This document shows, in pieces, positions 36,101 through 44,835 of a DNA stretch of 64,000 bases. The translations under genes were made by a program, and so were the position numbers. The notes under the pieces are model-generated. The model was not told the origin of the DNA. It was given only the letters and a program-made list of their open reading frames with translations, and searched no databases. Origin of the DNA: Lachnospiraceae bacterium (lineage in GTDB: Bacteria; Bacillota; Clostridia; Lachnospirales; Lachnospiraceae); NCBI GenBank assembly GCA_017540355.1, contig JAFYBE010000118.1, positions 1 through 64,000 of the forward strand, read 5' to 3'. Numbering within the stretch: the stretch's first letter is position 1; every line of letters starts with the position of its first letter.

Positions 36101-37687
36101 AGTGGTCCATTCATCAGTGACATGGATCACCTCCAACACCTGCATGAGTTTATTTGTCTTGCCTTCTTTATCCGGAAAAGAGGTCACGTTTTTCTGGGTT
36201 AATGATGAATAATTTCCAACTATCGGCAGAATTCCCATTGTTTTAAGTGCGTTAGCATATTCTGTCCAATTCATATTCGCTAGGAATTGCAGAATAATAT
36301 CATTAAGATTCACACCGCCTACAGACCATTCGCTCGCACCTCCTGCCAAAGCTATGGCCAACTCTTCAAATAACGGCCTTATCTTCCACCATGTCCATTT
36401 CTCTTCCGTTATCAGACTGATACCGCCGATGATCGCCTGAAAACTTTCCTTATCGGACGTAAACGGAGTGAAATCATCGGGTGCAACCAAAGCATCTTCA
36501 TCGGCTCCGGCTGTAGCGGTAGCATTTTTAATTATTGACAGGCTCTGCCACTTATCAATCGAAACATTCTCGGAAATAATATTCGCACCGTACTTCTTAT
36601 AAAGGAGTTTCTGGGCCTCATAATTCTTATTTTCCGAAATAAAATTAATGTATCCTGAAGAAAGATCAAGGCTGTAGATACTAACCACACGATTATACAT
36701 CACATCGGATACCCACGGACTTTCACCGGTATAGAGCATTACCGTCAGATATATGATGTTATTGCCATCCATGACTGCAGATTTCACAAGACAGTTAAGT
36801 TTGATCTTATCTGCAGTAGTGGTTCCGGAATTATAACTGTTACCGGACAGAGAATTTATCTCTTCTATGGCATCTTCCATATCCTCTTTATCTTTATCAG
36901 AAGCATCAGAACTTAATGTTTCCGTCGATGCGGAACCATTTTTAGCACCTATATTGGAGGCAACTTCTCCCACCTTAACGCTCAATATCTCTCCGAGCAA
37001 AGTTGAAGCCAGACAATTGCCGTCTTTATCATATATATTTGCACCGGAATTCTGATCAAAGATGAAATACTGATCGGTACCCGATATCTTACATCCGTAC
37101 GCATGCGAAAGAGTATAGAAACCGAATGCTTCCGATTGATAGAATTCTACTACGGTCTTCTTCTTATCGGCCGTTATATGCTCATATCCCTGAGCATCAA
37201 AGACCTTATATGCTCCGGAATAGGGATTGTAGCTCATAAGGACAAATGCGTCACAACTTGGCTTAACATTATCCCTGTCGAATGACTCATACCTGTCCTT
37301 ATCGGGGGCTATGCCCGTAGTCCCCTTGTATTTAGCCACTTCTTCCTTGCTTATATACGACGGACCGCAATAATAGTATATAAAGTTGCCGTCCGATGTA
37401 TAGTCAAGACACATGAAATCCTGCAGGTAGTCAGGATGATTCTCAATTCCCGGAAGCAGATAAAAGGCCTCCGTACCTCCGATATCAAATCTCTCTTTGG
37501 CACCCACATAGGTGTTCATAACCACGACTTCCTTCTCCACTATGGGCGGAGCCGTGACGATATTGATCTCACCGTCGCCCAATATGCCGCAGCCTGCGAG
37601 CGTATTAAAGCACAAGAGAGCAGCAAGAAGCGCTGCTCCCCTTCTGTATGCTTTTTTAATTCTATTAGGCGAAAGTTTTCCCATCAT
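33107..37687 (-). CDS. Giant secretion-region lipoprotein
   Basis: A 1526-aa exported protein. A basic n-region and hydrophobic core end in a lipobox, NTLAGC, with Cys near residue 33, so it is lipid-anchored outside the membrane. The N-terminal half has beta-rich stretches (DYTSDGNFIYYYCG); the C-terminal half is helical with repeated Asp/Glu-rich stretches. I see no peptidase or hydrolase motif. Large lipoproteins are known in Mollicute integrative elements that share the VirB4/VirB6-like parts, so it is probably a structural outer part of the apparatus; that link is inference. The gene lies between the pilin and VirB6 genes, within the unit starting at ECF-type promoter B. Either of two adjacent ATGs could start it. 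Confidence 0.7.
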   Translation of the reverse strand: MMGKLSPNRIKKAYRRGAALLAALLCFNTLAGCGILGDGEINIVTAPPIVEKEVVVMNTYVGAKERFDIGGTEAFYLLPGIENHPDYLQDFMCLDYTSDGNFIYYYCGPSYISKEEVAKYKGTTGIAPDKDRYESFDRDNVKPSCDAFVLMSYNPYSGAYKVFDAQGYEHITADKKKTVVEFYQSEAFGFYTLSHAYGCKISGTDQYFIFDQNSGANIYDKDGNCLASTLLGEILSVKVGEVASNIGAKNGSASTETLSSDASDKDKEDMEDAIEEINSLSGNSYNSGTTTADKIKLNCLVKSAVMDGNNIIYLTVMLYTGESPWVSDVMYNRVVSIYSLDLSSGYINFISENKNYEAQKLLYKKYGANIISENVSIDKWQSLSIIKNATATAGADEDALVAPDDFTPFTSDKESFQAIIGGISLITEEKWTWWKIRPLFEELAIALAGGASEWSVGGVNLNDIILQFLANMNWTEYANALKTMGILPIVGNYSSLTQKNVTSFPDKEGKTNKLMQVLEVIHVTDEWTTFENNDQNLRISIINLFPSPYSEEPFGDVYAVPYEYNDEPWYAYHWVKDQAKLEKALDGFIAKLNNDKEFIQAINKKDVATLLAKVQQYNMTVIANHSRDSYEEYADKLIDPEEVRRAIEDNEVFVPDESMTIPKGTIPKSYIIKFPKGATAQFADMNNREGSTTSSIRAGVLLFWDMVESKSGKMRALMSAMSESGSINMQTPALSGAAIDTGAYDIYGNDASKNNGKDISEIWLLITEAGVNFFPVSRKPMDVNGRTVMTYSINQRFVAGMYTPNEKLLSSTGFTLHTENEMSHATYNRPEPADEDVEYSIDEEKLAKTLNSSRVGTIQSSSSFTPLNDREILISAYDSGATILNVEDYGLEKYSVLRVKSGSYYQSFPDRDSGNYVLVGYDTEDYMYGSLDLARAKVYEFDYAAEKQEIYDKALREYLDQLAIDYVRRQYRTRENEDGNKVVVDYSEDNSEEAVLEAGLFGTDTDLSAAVLTLKTEVEDPKEITHTVEIEQYLSSLREKVSVQQDAMNEILKLTGADKLGDKVKTDPYWVDLLSRIQNSSDLGNLKDMLCEIALSEDMLSTMTSADAQTYREIREVIDYEQEHEDTIKAIENGDSSTGYDKVDENGDRVYNDNVEALKDENMDKTMNRMEARASVLEDIEEMYFIRNPIPPEYYYGPEGKDDNPAISVEKEDAAWEEYLENLHKRINPDNLALSRVQILEDMAALSYAGTEGISDDQKSNMRREITEGIETAESIMDVEELIFKQRMKLGQYVKYYDDYVEFKKTAWESDYERIEKTKEADWYKDIKRGLLETEEVKKVLLKKNFTWEQYIQAVVMAVTNRQLKEDTTGDQTPIDSALNSATYYSKLVEFICEGAGEVSLETKAELLEELLRGMQTVNGAQGAEEAIIVVRMMLPAYSGYKGEFEEYLKTDYDTGAEKMDDYHRSNFYRALILSMQRSDAVQDYLKSSEMTWDNYMASLTGMAPDAGDPETAARKIYGLYTEGGE

Positions 37688-37715
37688 TTCTTCCCGTCAG
37701 TGAGCCCTAATATCA

Positions 37716-38024
37716 TTAGTTGGTAAGTGTTGACTCATAGCCACCCATCCATGTAGCCAAAGGTCCTATTGTAGTACGAAGAACAACTATAAGGATGAAG
37801 ATCAAAAGGTAACCGATTATGGCATTCTTTAATGCCATCTTAGCCTTTTCTCTCTCCTGAGGTTCGTCAGCTTTTGCAAGCTTTACACCCAAAAGTACAC
37901 ACCAAATAGCACCTACTGCGCCCACTACCATGATAAGCGGTGTAAGAATGCTGTTGATAAGTTCAACAACCGGTGTTGCTGCTCCGGTAAAGTCCGGTGC
38001 TGCGATCAAAATTGCGTTTAACAT
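37716..38024 (-). CDS. VirB2/TrbC-like two-helix pilin
   Basis: A 102-aa protein with two membrane helices (about residues 23-48 and 72-95) separated by a charged cytoplasmic loop (KADEPQEREKAK). This is the arrangement of type IV secretion pilins in Gram-positive bacteria, which lie at the head of secretion operons as here. A frame starting at 38051 exists, but AAGGAGG lies seven bases before the ATG at 38024. No cleavable signal peptide is obvious. It is the first gene of the unit behind ECF-type promoter B. Confidence 0.75.
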   Translation of the reverse strand: MLNAILIAAPDFTGAATPVVELINSILTPLIMVVGAVGAIWCVLLGVKLAKADEPQEREKAKMALKNAIIGYLLIFILIVVLRTTIGPLATWMGGYESTLTN

Positions 38025-38067
38025 GTTTTTTCCTCCTTGTGATAAGAACAACTCTCTGTTTACTCAT

Positions 38068-38105
38068 CTGTATATATATACAACGTGAATTAGAATTCTC
38101 CACGC
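38068..38105 (-). promoter_or_regulatory. ECF-type promoter B, upstream of the pilin gene
   Basis: On the minus strand GCGTGGAG (38098-38105), 17 bases from GTGGAG to TATAT, and TTGTATAT at 38076-38083, about 50 bases before the pilin ATG. A palindromic TGTATATATATACA run covers the -10. This unit contains the ECF sigma gene. Confidence 0.75.
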
Positions 38106-38119
38106 AATATATCAAAAAA

Positions 38120-39283
38120 TTATTTTATTCTCATACTCTTATGAGATGTAAGTATTATGATCATACCCACGAGTATAAATATCAACAAAAACAGCGCCAC
38201 TGCCGTCCACGGAATATATCCGTGTCTTGCAACCGCAAGGGAATATACCCTCATATTGCCGGAATCATCGGTTACCCTTATAAAATATGACCCTGCCGCA
38301 GCCAAAACATTGGCTGAAGAATATGCCGGCATGCCGTTATAAAAGATCTCCAGTTCCGCCGAAGGATCGGATACGGTATAACTTACATTACTTACAAAAT
38401 ACCCGTTCTTGATATCACCTTTGAATTCTATCATAGGCGGCGTCGTGTCACGAACAAACGAAACACTCATCATGGGCAACCCGCCCGTTGCATATACGGG
38501 TCTGTAGACAATCTGATATGCTCCGTCCCTGTCTGTCACCAGATATCTTTTGTCATCCACGCGTATCTCTGCATTTTCATAAATGACACTTTCTATTGAA
38601 TATCCGTCCGGAGTGGCAATATAGTCGCATTTAATCGGTCTTCCGGTCTCAAGTATTCTGAAAGCCCCGATGAATCTGTAATCCGCTCCGTCCTCATTTA
38701 CCTTCACCATGAAGTTATAGTGTCCGGGTTCTCTGAGTACAAACTGTGATGCATCCGATATCTCATCCAATATCGATTCTCCGTCTTTGGATAACGCAAC
38801 CAGTCTTGATGCTTCATCCGTAACCACAGATACGGCTTCCGGAGTCATACCTCCATTGGGAATGCTCATATATACGCCGTCAACATCCGACCAATAGTAG
38901 TGATACATTCTGTTGCCGTCGTCATATGACGTCTTATATGCCTTGCCCTCATACACCTGATTCGAAGCGCTCTCTATAGCTGCCTCCATCTCGGCGTCAC
39001 TGATCTTAATCTCACTTCTGAATGATTCCTCACTCATGGAATCTTCTATTCTTTTCTCGAGTTCCGAATCAGGGTCGTACGCCACCCCGATATTAGTGAC
39101 ATAAGTGTCATCATCTGACATCTCATCCGATATCTCTTCATTCGATGTCTCTTCATCAGCCGCATATACTTTGCTGCAATTGCCACCCGGCTGACACACG
39201 CATATCAGAGCCGAAACGGATAAGATCAACGAGATTTTATATAAATATTTTTTTATCCTATCTGCTGTATATTCTGTATGCAA
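38120..39283 (-). CDS. Surface protein with Ig-like region and C-terminal membrane helix
   Basis: A 387-aa type I membrane protein: signal peptide (LILSVSALICVC, cleaved near AYAADEE-like KVYAADEE), an extracellular beta-sandwich region, then a C-terminal helix (IPWTAVALFLLIFILVGMIIIL) and a short basic tail. It is a paralogue of the 592-aa protein at 46316-48094: both have a (S/I)VPNG or SIPNG block, RDT(T/V)(P/S)P, and AGxYxxxVxDxxGN before the membrane helix. The start appears to be TTG at 39283 with AAGGA upstream. A candidate extracellular part of the secretion apparatus or surface adhesin. Confidence 0.65.
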   Translation of the reverse strand: MHTEYTADRIKKYLYKISLILSVSALICVCQPGGNCSKVYAADEETSNEEISDEMSDDDTYVTNIGVAYDPDSELEKRIEDSMSEESFRSEIKISDAEMEAAIESASNQVYEGKAYKTSYDDGNRMYHYYWSDVDGVYMSIPNGGMTPEAVSVVTDEASRLVALSKDGESILDEISDASQFVLREPGHYNFMVKVNEDGADYRFIGAFRILETGRPIKCDYIATPDGYSIESVIYENAEIRVDDKRYLVTDRDGAYQIVYRPVYATGGLPMMSVSFVRDTTPPMIEFKGDIKNGYFVSNVSYTVSDPSAELEIFYNGMPAYSSANVLAAAGSYFIRVTDDSGNMRVYSLAVARHGYIPWTAVALFLLIFILVGMIIILTSHKSMRIK

Positions 39284-39313
39284 TGTACTACCAATCCTTC
39301 TGCCCCATATGTC

Positions 39314-39610
39314 TTATTGCTGAGACATATTAAGTGTGCGCGGCTTCATCTCCTTAGCCATTTCCTTGCTTCTGGCATGCTGCTTCTGCGCCTCTCTCTC
39401 CGCATTATGCTTGGCGGTTTCCTTCGCTATGAGTTCTTCAAGCGTAATAACTCTTACCCCCGGTTTTAATCCGGCGCTATCTTTCGAAGCCTCTTTAAAC
39501 TCTGTTCCGGGCTTATATCCGGACTCACGTCTTTTGTCACGCTCATCTCTTAAAGCCGACATCCGCTTATCCCACATAGCTCTGTTTTTCTCACTGTCAA
39601 AATATGCCAT
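39314..39610 (-). CDS. Small charged cytoplasmic protein
   Basis: A 98-aa hydrophilic protein, rich in Lys, Arg and Glu, helical by composition, with no signal or membrane segment. I do not recognise it. It begins 11 bases after the solute-binding-like gene and is followed 30 bases later by the surface protein, so it belongs to the unit behind ECF-type promoter C. Confidence 0.6.
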   Translation of the reverse strand: MAYFDSEKNRAMWDKRMSALRDERDKRRESGYKPGTEFKEASKDSAGLKPGVRVITLEELIAKETAKHNAEREAQKQHARSKEMAKEMKPRTLNMSQQ

Positions 39611-39621
39611 AATATGCCTTC

Positions 39622-40500
39622 CTATTTACCGGCCTTCTCATCCATATATGTACTGAGCACCGCATCAAAAAGTGTTGCATGAACACTGCCTCTGCCTCTG
39701 AATACGGCTACATACTGTTCCTTGGGACCGTCAGCAGCACTCTGCGCCTGCAGGTCGTTCGGATAACTCTTGATGAGCGTGAGCGCATCTCTCTCATTGC
39801 AAAGTCCGAAACTTATCTTTCTGGCCTTAATATCCTCGCCCAGCGTAACAACCGAATTGTAATCGTGAGGACTGACGTAGAGATATCCCGAAAGATTCTT
39901 GGCAACATCAGAAACATTATCCATTATTCCAACCGAATATCCTGCCATAAGATCAAGTGCATCGGTGTAATCATGAAGTGTAGTTACAAAGAACAGTCCG
40001 CTGTTACCGTAAGACTCGGATATCGTATATCTGCTTAAATCCCTGTCAGTACCTATACGACCCATAGCCATATCCGCTTCTCCCGAATCAAGAAGCGCCA
40101 ATGCCGCCTCAGCCGAATCGGCCTCAATAACCCTTAAAGTTATGCCCTCGGTGTCGGCAAGCCCCTGTGCCAATACGGGCTCCATTCCCGTATAACCTCC
40201 GTTTCCTGTTCTTGCACAGAATCTGTCGTCTCCAACTACCAAAGCCACGGTCAGATTGCCGTCTGCAACCAGCTGCGCATTGCCTGTACCCGCGCTGTTT
40301 CTTCCTGCCAATGATGTTACTATCACCAGCAAAAGAATGAGCACTACGAATGCAACCACTATCAACAGTATCCACGGTCTTCCGCCGAACAATCCTCCGA
40401 TAGGCGAATTGTTCAGACCGTCAAGCAGCCCTTTCTTCTTAATCTCCCCGGTATCTTTGCTTTCCTTCACTTCTGTCGTGACCTTATTATCCTCAGCCAT
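39622..40500 (-). CDS. Membrane-anchored solute-binding-like protein
   Basis: A 292-aa protein with a 45-residue cytoplasmic N-terminus, a single membrane helix (PWILLIVVAFVVLILLLVIV), and an extracellular domain that reads like a family 3 periplasmic binding protein: LTVALVVGDDRFCARTG, then LALLDSGEADMAMGRIG and GYSVGIMDNVSDV. There is no lipobox and no ABC transporter gene nearby, so this is not ordinary uptake; it may sense a ligand or serve as an anchored part of the machine. GAGGAGA precedes the ATG. It heads the unit behind ECF-type promoter C, 50 bases downstream of the VirB4 stop. Confidence 0.65.
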   Translation of the reverse strand: MAEDNKVTTEVKESKDTGEIKKKGLLDGLNNSPIGGLFGGRPWILLIVVAFVVLILLLVIVTSLAGRNSAGTGNAQLVADGNLTVALVVGDDRFCARTGNGGYTGMEPVLAQGLADTEGITLRVIEADSAEAALALLDSGEADMAMGRIGTDRDLSRYTISESYGNSGLFFVTTLHDYTDALDLMAGYSVGIMDNVSDVAKNLSGYLYVSPHDYNSVVTLGEDIKARKISFGLCNERDALTLIKSYPNDLQAQSAADGPKEQYVAVFRGRGSVHATLFDAVLSTYMDEKAGK

Positions 40501-40519
40501 CCTGTCTCCTCACAATAAA

Positions 40520-40548
40520 ATATACAATGTTAAACACAATTTCCCACG
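40520..40548 (-). promoter_or_regulatory. ECF-type promoter C, upstream of the solute-binding-like gene
   Basis: On the minus strand CGTGGGA (40542-40548), 17 bases to TATAT, with TTGTATAT at 40520-40527. It sits in the 50-base gap between the VirB4 stop and the next gene; the leader would be very short. This is the only site of the five without an inverted repeat at the -10. Confidence 0.65.
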
Positions 40549-40550
40549 AA

Positions 40551-43280
40551 CTACGTCATGGTGAATAATTCCTCTATTCCTTCACCCGCAATAATATTGA
40601 CATTCGTTCTTTCGGAAGGAGAAGTAATTACAAAAGCTCGTCCTCTTCCGTTGTTGACTATGTCATCCTGCTCGCTTTCATTAATTGCACCCGCATTCTC
40701 ATACAGCTTGACAAGATCCGTCATGTCGTTCGGTGCAAGCGGGAAGATAAAGCTGTACTGACTCGCATTGATAATCGCCGTCGACTTTCTTGCAAGTTCC
40801 TCTGTACCCACAAAGTCCTTGATGTTCTGTGTTATGACTATCTGCATACCGTTATACTTTCGTATTCGCTTAGCCAGCTGGAACATGAAGTCCAAAGCTA
40901 TGGGATACTTATCGTCGATAAACACGTGCGCCTCATCTATTACGATTACTATCTTACGGTTGGCATGATATGCCATGTTGTATTCACGGTTCTTGATTAT
41001 CTCATTATCAAGCCACTTAAGAACAAGCAGCATCTGCGCATTGGCCACGGTCTGGTTCTTGTTGGCGAGCAGTGACTGGAAGTCAAATACCACAAAGTTC
41101 TCTTCGGTACTTATAGTAGCTGCACCGTTCCATAACAGCGAATCTCTTCCGCCCGATGCAAACTTGCTGATGTAATTGGTCAACACCCTCAAGTTGGTCT
41201 TACTGTAATCACCCTTTGTCATCTGATAATCGTTAAGGATCTTGTCATACAGATCATCAAATGTAGGATAATCCTCCGGTTTGAGTGTTGAGAGATCGGT
41301 ATATGCATCTATACCCTTCTCATCATACATCTGCACTGTAATGTTATTAAGCTGCTCCAGTGCATCGTTACTGATGCCGGGAAGAATCTGTCTGTAGAAT
41401 TCTTCCAGGAACTGAAGGTGCGTAGAGAAACTTGTAGCCGCTTCATTACCGAATGCAGTTGCTCCTTCCTCGTCCGTACCGTCTTCTTCATCATCCGAAA
41501 GTGAAGTGATTATATGGAAAGGATTAAGTCTTCCCTGTGTGGCGCTTCCCACATCAATAATCTTACCGTTAAGTCCCTTAGCCATCTTGGTATACTCATT
41601 CTCGGGATCGAGTATGAATATCTTGGAATTCTCGGCGGCAAGCTGTGCAAGGATGGATTTCGTTGCATACGACTTACCTGAACCCGACTTACCGATGATG
41701 ATTGTATTACTGTTAACTCTCTCACTGTCTCTTTTAAAGAAATCTATAAATACAGGAATACCTGCCGATTCACCTATAAACAATCCGTTCTTATCGTTAA
41801 GACTCTTAAATACAAACGGGAATGCGGCAGCAACCGAGCTTGAATGGATACCGTGCTCGTACTTTTCAAATGCATCATATCCCGATATCGCAGCCGAAAC
41901 ATAACCCTCAAACTGCTGCATGAACATATCGGTTACCTTAAAGCCTTCTTCCGCAAGCTGACGTCTTACTTCCTTTTTCTGAGAATTGATGCTTCCGTTC
42001 TGCTTAACACCGCTTCTCATCTCCTCGGAAAGCTTGTAGTCATTAACCTGAATAAACGTATTGACGTTAAACAGCACTTCATTCTCACCCTGGAGAAGTC
42101 GAAGTACATTTGCCAATGCCTGAATCTGAGTATTTAAATCAATGAGTTTTGAAGCCCTTCCGGTCTCCTCATGCTGTGAACGCAATTCCTCAAGCGAGCG
42201 GTCAATCTGTCTGATTGCCTTACCTCTTTCTATGGGAGTCATGCACATAACCACCTTGGTACCGACGGTGTTATACATACCTGCAGCCCAGGCATTGCCT
42301 ACAGCCACGGGATAGTCCCTTAATCTGAACTGATGAGTGATAAGATTATCATACTGTACCGTTCTTGTGGTGAACTTGATTTCATCGGGCAGTATCCAAT
42401 TCATGTATTCCTCGGGCTTAAGATTATTAACCTCTCTCTCGTCAAAATACATGTCATAGTTATACTTAAGGAATACCGCAAGTTCTCCGCCCGTAAGCTG
42501 AGTAGCAGGCATATTGTTCTGAGTAAACTGTTCTATACAGTTTCTGGCCTGACTCTGTATTAAAGCCTTATCTTTCTGAATGAATACAACATAATGGAAA
42601 GGCTGGAATATCCTGTCCTTTGTATTCATTGTCTTAAGCTGCTCTATTCTGTCCTGAACCACGCCTACGCGGATTGTAAGTTCCTCGTCGGTAAGCAGTC
42701 CGTTCATATAAGCCTCTTCAAGTTCCTTTAGCTTTACCTGCTCGTTATTAATGCAGTCATCATACACGAGCGGTCTGTCAAGCTTAACAAGCAATATCTG
42801 CTCATCGGGAGCCGCCGTACGCAAGATTCCGCCGAATACTCTGTCGATTATATTGTTCTGACGCATCTCGGTATAGAATCTGAACTCAACCGACGGAATC
42901 TGTACTACCGTGGCATAATATGAGCCGCCGTATTCTATGAATTCACCGTCAATTCCCGTAAAAGCCGTAATGTCTTCAACGGAAAGAGCCTTGTCGGATT
43001 CCTTTCTCTCCACGCTTCCTCTCTTGACAAAGTGCCTGGGTCTTCCGAGATATCGCATAAAATACAATAACATCAGATAGCCCTTGTCATCATCTATGGG
43101 GATGACAAGAGCAGCTGTGATGGCCGCAACGACTATGGCCATATATACGTGCCCGGGGATATTGGCAAGCAGAAGCATAATCGTAATCGCAAGGCCTATT
43201 CCGCCTACGAATACATCAACTACCTCCAATCCTCTGAATAGTTCCAATCGGACGTTTGTTTTCTTGGGAATTACTCTCAT
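40551..43280 (-). CDS. VirB4-like secretion ATPase with fused VirB3/PrgI-like N-terminus
   Basis: A 909-aa ATPase. Walker A is IIIGKSGSGKSYATK near residue 530, Walker B is VIVIDEAHVFID near residue 780, and ITQNIKDF follows, all typical of VirB4/TraC/TraE. The first 80 residues contain two membrane helices (VDVFVGGIGLAITIML and MAIVVAAITAALV) and a downstream RYLGRPRHF, which looks like a VirB3/PrgI-type domain joined to VirB4. It would power assembly and transport at the inner membrane. AGGAAAG precedes the ATG. It follows two VirB6-like genes in the unit starting at ECF-type promoter D. Confidence 0.92.
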   Translation of the reverse strand: MRVIPKKTNVRLELFRGLEVVDVFVGGIGLAITIMLLLANIPGHVYMAIVVAAITAALVIPIDDDKGYLMLLYFMRYLGRPRHFVKRGSVERKESDKALSVEDITAFTGIDGEFIEYGGSYYATVVQIPSVEFRFYTEMRQNNIIDRVFGGILRTAAPDEQILLVKLDRPLVYDDCINNEQVKLKELEEAYMNGLLTDEELTIRVGVVQDRIEQLKTMNTKDRIFQPFHYVVFIQKDKALIQSQARNCIEQFTQNNMPATQLTGGELAVFLKYNYDMYFDEREVNNLKPEEYMNWILPDEIKFTTRTVQYDNLITHQFRLRDYPVAVGNAWAAGMYNTVGTKVVMCMTPIERGKAIRQIDRSLEELRSQHEETGRASKLIDLNTQIQALANVLRLLQGENEVLFNVNTFIQVNDYKLSEEMRSGVKQNGSINSQKKEVRRQLAEEGFKVTDMFMQQFEGYVSAAISGYDAFEKYEHGIHSSSVAAAFPFVFKSLNDKNGLFIGESAGIPVFIDFFKRDSERVNSNTIIIGKSGSGKSYATKSILAQLAAENSKIFILDPENEYTKMAKGLNGKIIDVGSATQGRLNPFHIITSLSDDEEDGTDEEGATAFGNEAATSFSTHLQFLEEFYRQILPGISNDALEQLNNITVQMYDEKGIDAYTDLSTLKPEDYPTFDDLYDKILNDYQMTKGDYSKTNLRVLTNYISKFASGGRDSLLWNGAATISTEENFVVFDFQSLLANKNQTVANAQMLLVLKWLDNEIIKNREYNMAYHANRKIVIVIDEAHVFIDDKYPIALDFMFQLAKRIRKYNGMQIVITQNIKDFVGTEELARKSTAIINASQYSFIFPLAPNDMTDLVKLYENAGAINESEQDDIVNNGRGRAFVITSPSERTNVNIIAGEGIEELFTMT

Positions 43281-43299
43281 TACTTACTCTTTCCTGTTA

Positions 43300-44835
43300 T
43301 TATCTCTTCTTACCTTCAAACTTAACTCCGTCACCGTGTTGTGACGCTGTCTGCCGTTGCATCTGTTGTTGTCTGGCTACCTTCTCGTGATACTTCGGAT
43401 CGCTTAAACCGATACTGTCCATAAAGCCTTCGAAGTTCTTCTCCAGCTTTTGATAGGTGCCTGACTTTTTCATATTAAACAATGCGGCATCCTTAGCTAT
43501 ATCCATACCGAACGAAGCAATGGGCTTTCCTGACGCAACTCCGCGCAACTGTCCGGTGAATGCACTTCCCGCAGCCATCGTAGCGCTCTCGTTCATGCTG
43601 GCCATTACCGAAAGAATTGATGTTACCAAAGGTCCGGCCTGCATTACGGCGAATCCGCCGCCGATAAGCAATATCATCTTCATAAGATAATCCATGATTA
43701 TATCTTCGCCCGGAGGAGTAAATGCTATATCCCCTTTAAATACCTGTGCCGCTACAAGCAGATACAGATACATGGCTACGACCATCCCGTATCCGGCGAA
43801 AAGTTTACCGATGAACATCTCCGACCATTTCTTGTATGCTTCGCCGTCATCAAGCGGCATCTGACACACAAAAAGCGGTTCTATTATAAGCAGCACTATA
43901 ACGTCGAATACTCTGCTGACAAATATGAACATCACCGTGCCCAGTATCATTATGAAGAAAAACGCCACTCCTATGCCCAGGAAGAAATCCATCTTTTTAA
44001 AGTCAAAGGTGGCCTCTACATCCTCCCAGCTTCTGAAAGATTTGGTACCGTTATAAAACTGTCCTCTGTACACATCCGTAAATCCGAAAGTGGTTCCTTC
44101 ATATCCGGGCGTCTGGTATCTTGTACTCGAATTGAACATCTTAGGATCGTACGTTCTGCCGTCACCGGAAACGGGATCCTTTTCCTTAACAGCATTCAGT
44201 GTTGAAATACAGAATATGGTTCGCGCTATGGACGTATCCTCATCCATCGTCATCGCATGTGTAATGCCCGTAAGCAATGCATCTCCAAGCACGATCATGA
44301 AAAGACCTATAAGCGGAATCATTATCATTCTCAACATGGCTTGAGAAGTCATCCTGAGTACGTGTCCGACAGGCTTCGATCCTTCGCCGCCCATATCGGA
44401 TATTGACTTTATTGTCGCAAGCACCGAAAAAAACATACACAGTACAAATGACACCATGACGACTATAAGTATGGTCTTTGTAACGAAGTTCGTTCTTACA
44501 AGTATGCTTAGAAGCGAGCCGGTCTTATTGTCTATAGTGGTAACGCTCTTTACGCCCGCCAATACCTCAAAGATTTCTTCAAGCATATCCACTATCATAA
44601 GCAACGCTCTCTCTATTCCGTAAAAGAATCTTGCAAGAATAGTCCAAATCAGTTGCACTGCAATCTTAACTATCTTACCTATAACGGTCTCCAGGACGCC
44701 GCCAAGAACGGTATCAAAAATAAATCCGAACACTTCACTTAAAAGCGAAGACAACCACTCAAAGACGGGGTTAAGAATCTTATCAAAAACATAGTCGATG
44801 GCGTCTTGGATCCAGCCAAGTTGAACATAAGACAT
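43300..44835 (-). CDS. VirB6/TrbL-like membrane protein, second copy
   Basis: A 511-aa protein with N-terminal MSYVQLGWIQDAIDYVFDKIL, a set of six or seven membrane helices to residue 430 and a basic, Gln-rich tail (KVARQQQMQRQ). The motif MPLDDGEAYKKW is near residue 328. It matches the 595-aa protein along most of its length. Its start overlaps the stop of the 470-aa relative by one base (TAATG type), so the two are coupled, and the VirB4 gene follows after 19 bases. Confidence 0.8.
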   Translation of the reverse strand: MSYVQLGWIQDAIDYVFDKILNPVFEWLSSLLSEVFGFIFDTVLGGVLETVIGKIVKIAVQLIWTILARFFYGIERALLMIVDMLEEIFEVLAGVKSVTTIDNKTGSLLSILVRTNFVTKTILIVVMVSFVLCMFFSVLATIKSISDMGGEGSKPVGHVLRMTSQAMLRMIMIPLIGLFMIVLGDALLTGITHAMTMDEDTSIARTIFCISTLNAVKEKDPVSGDGRTYDPKMFNSSTRYQTPGYEGTTFGFTDVYRGQFYNGTKSFRSWEDVEATFDFKKMDFFLGIGVAFFFIMILGTVMFIFVSRVFDVIVLLIIEPLFVCQMPLDDGEAYKKWSEMFIGKLFAGYGMVVAMYLYLLVAAQVFKGDIAFTPPGEDIIMDYLMKMILLIGGGFAVMQAGPLVTSILSVMASMNESATMAAGSAFTGQLRGVASGKPIASFGMDIAKDAALFNMKKSGTYQKLEKNFEGFMDSIGLSDPKYHEKVARQQQMQRQTASQHGDGVKFEGKKR

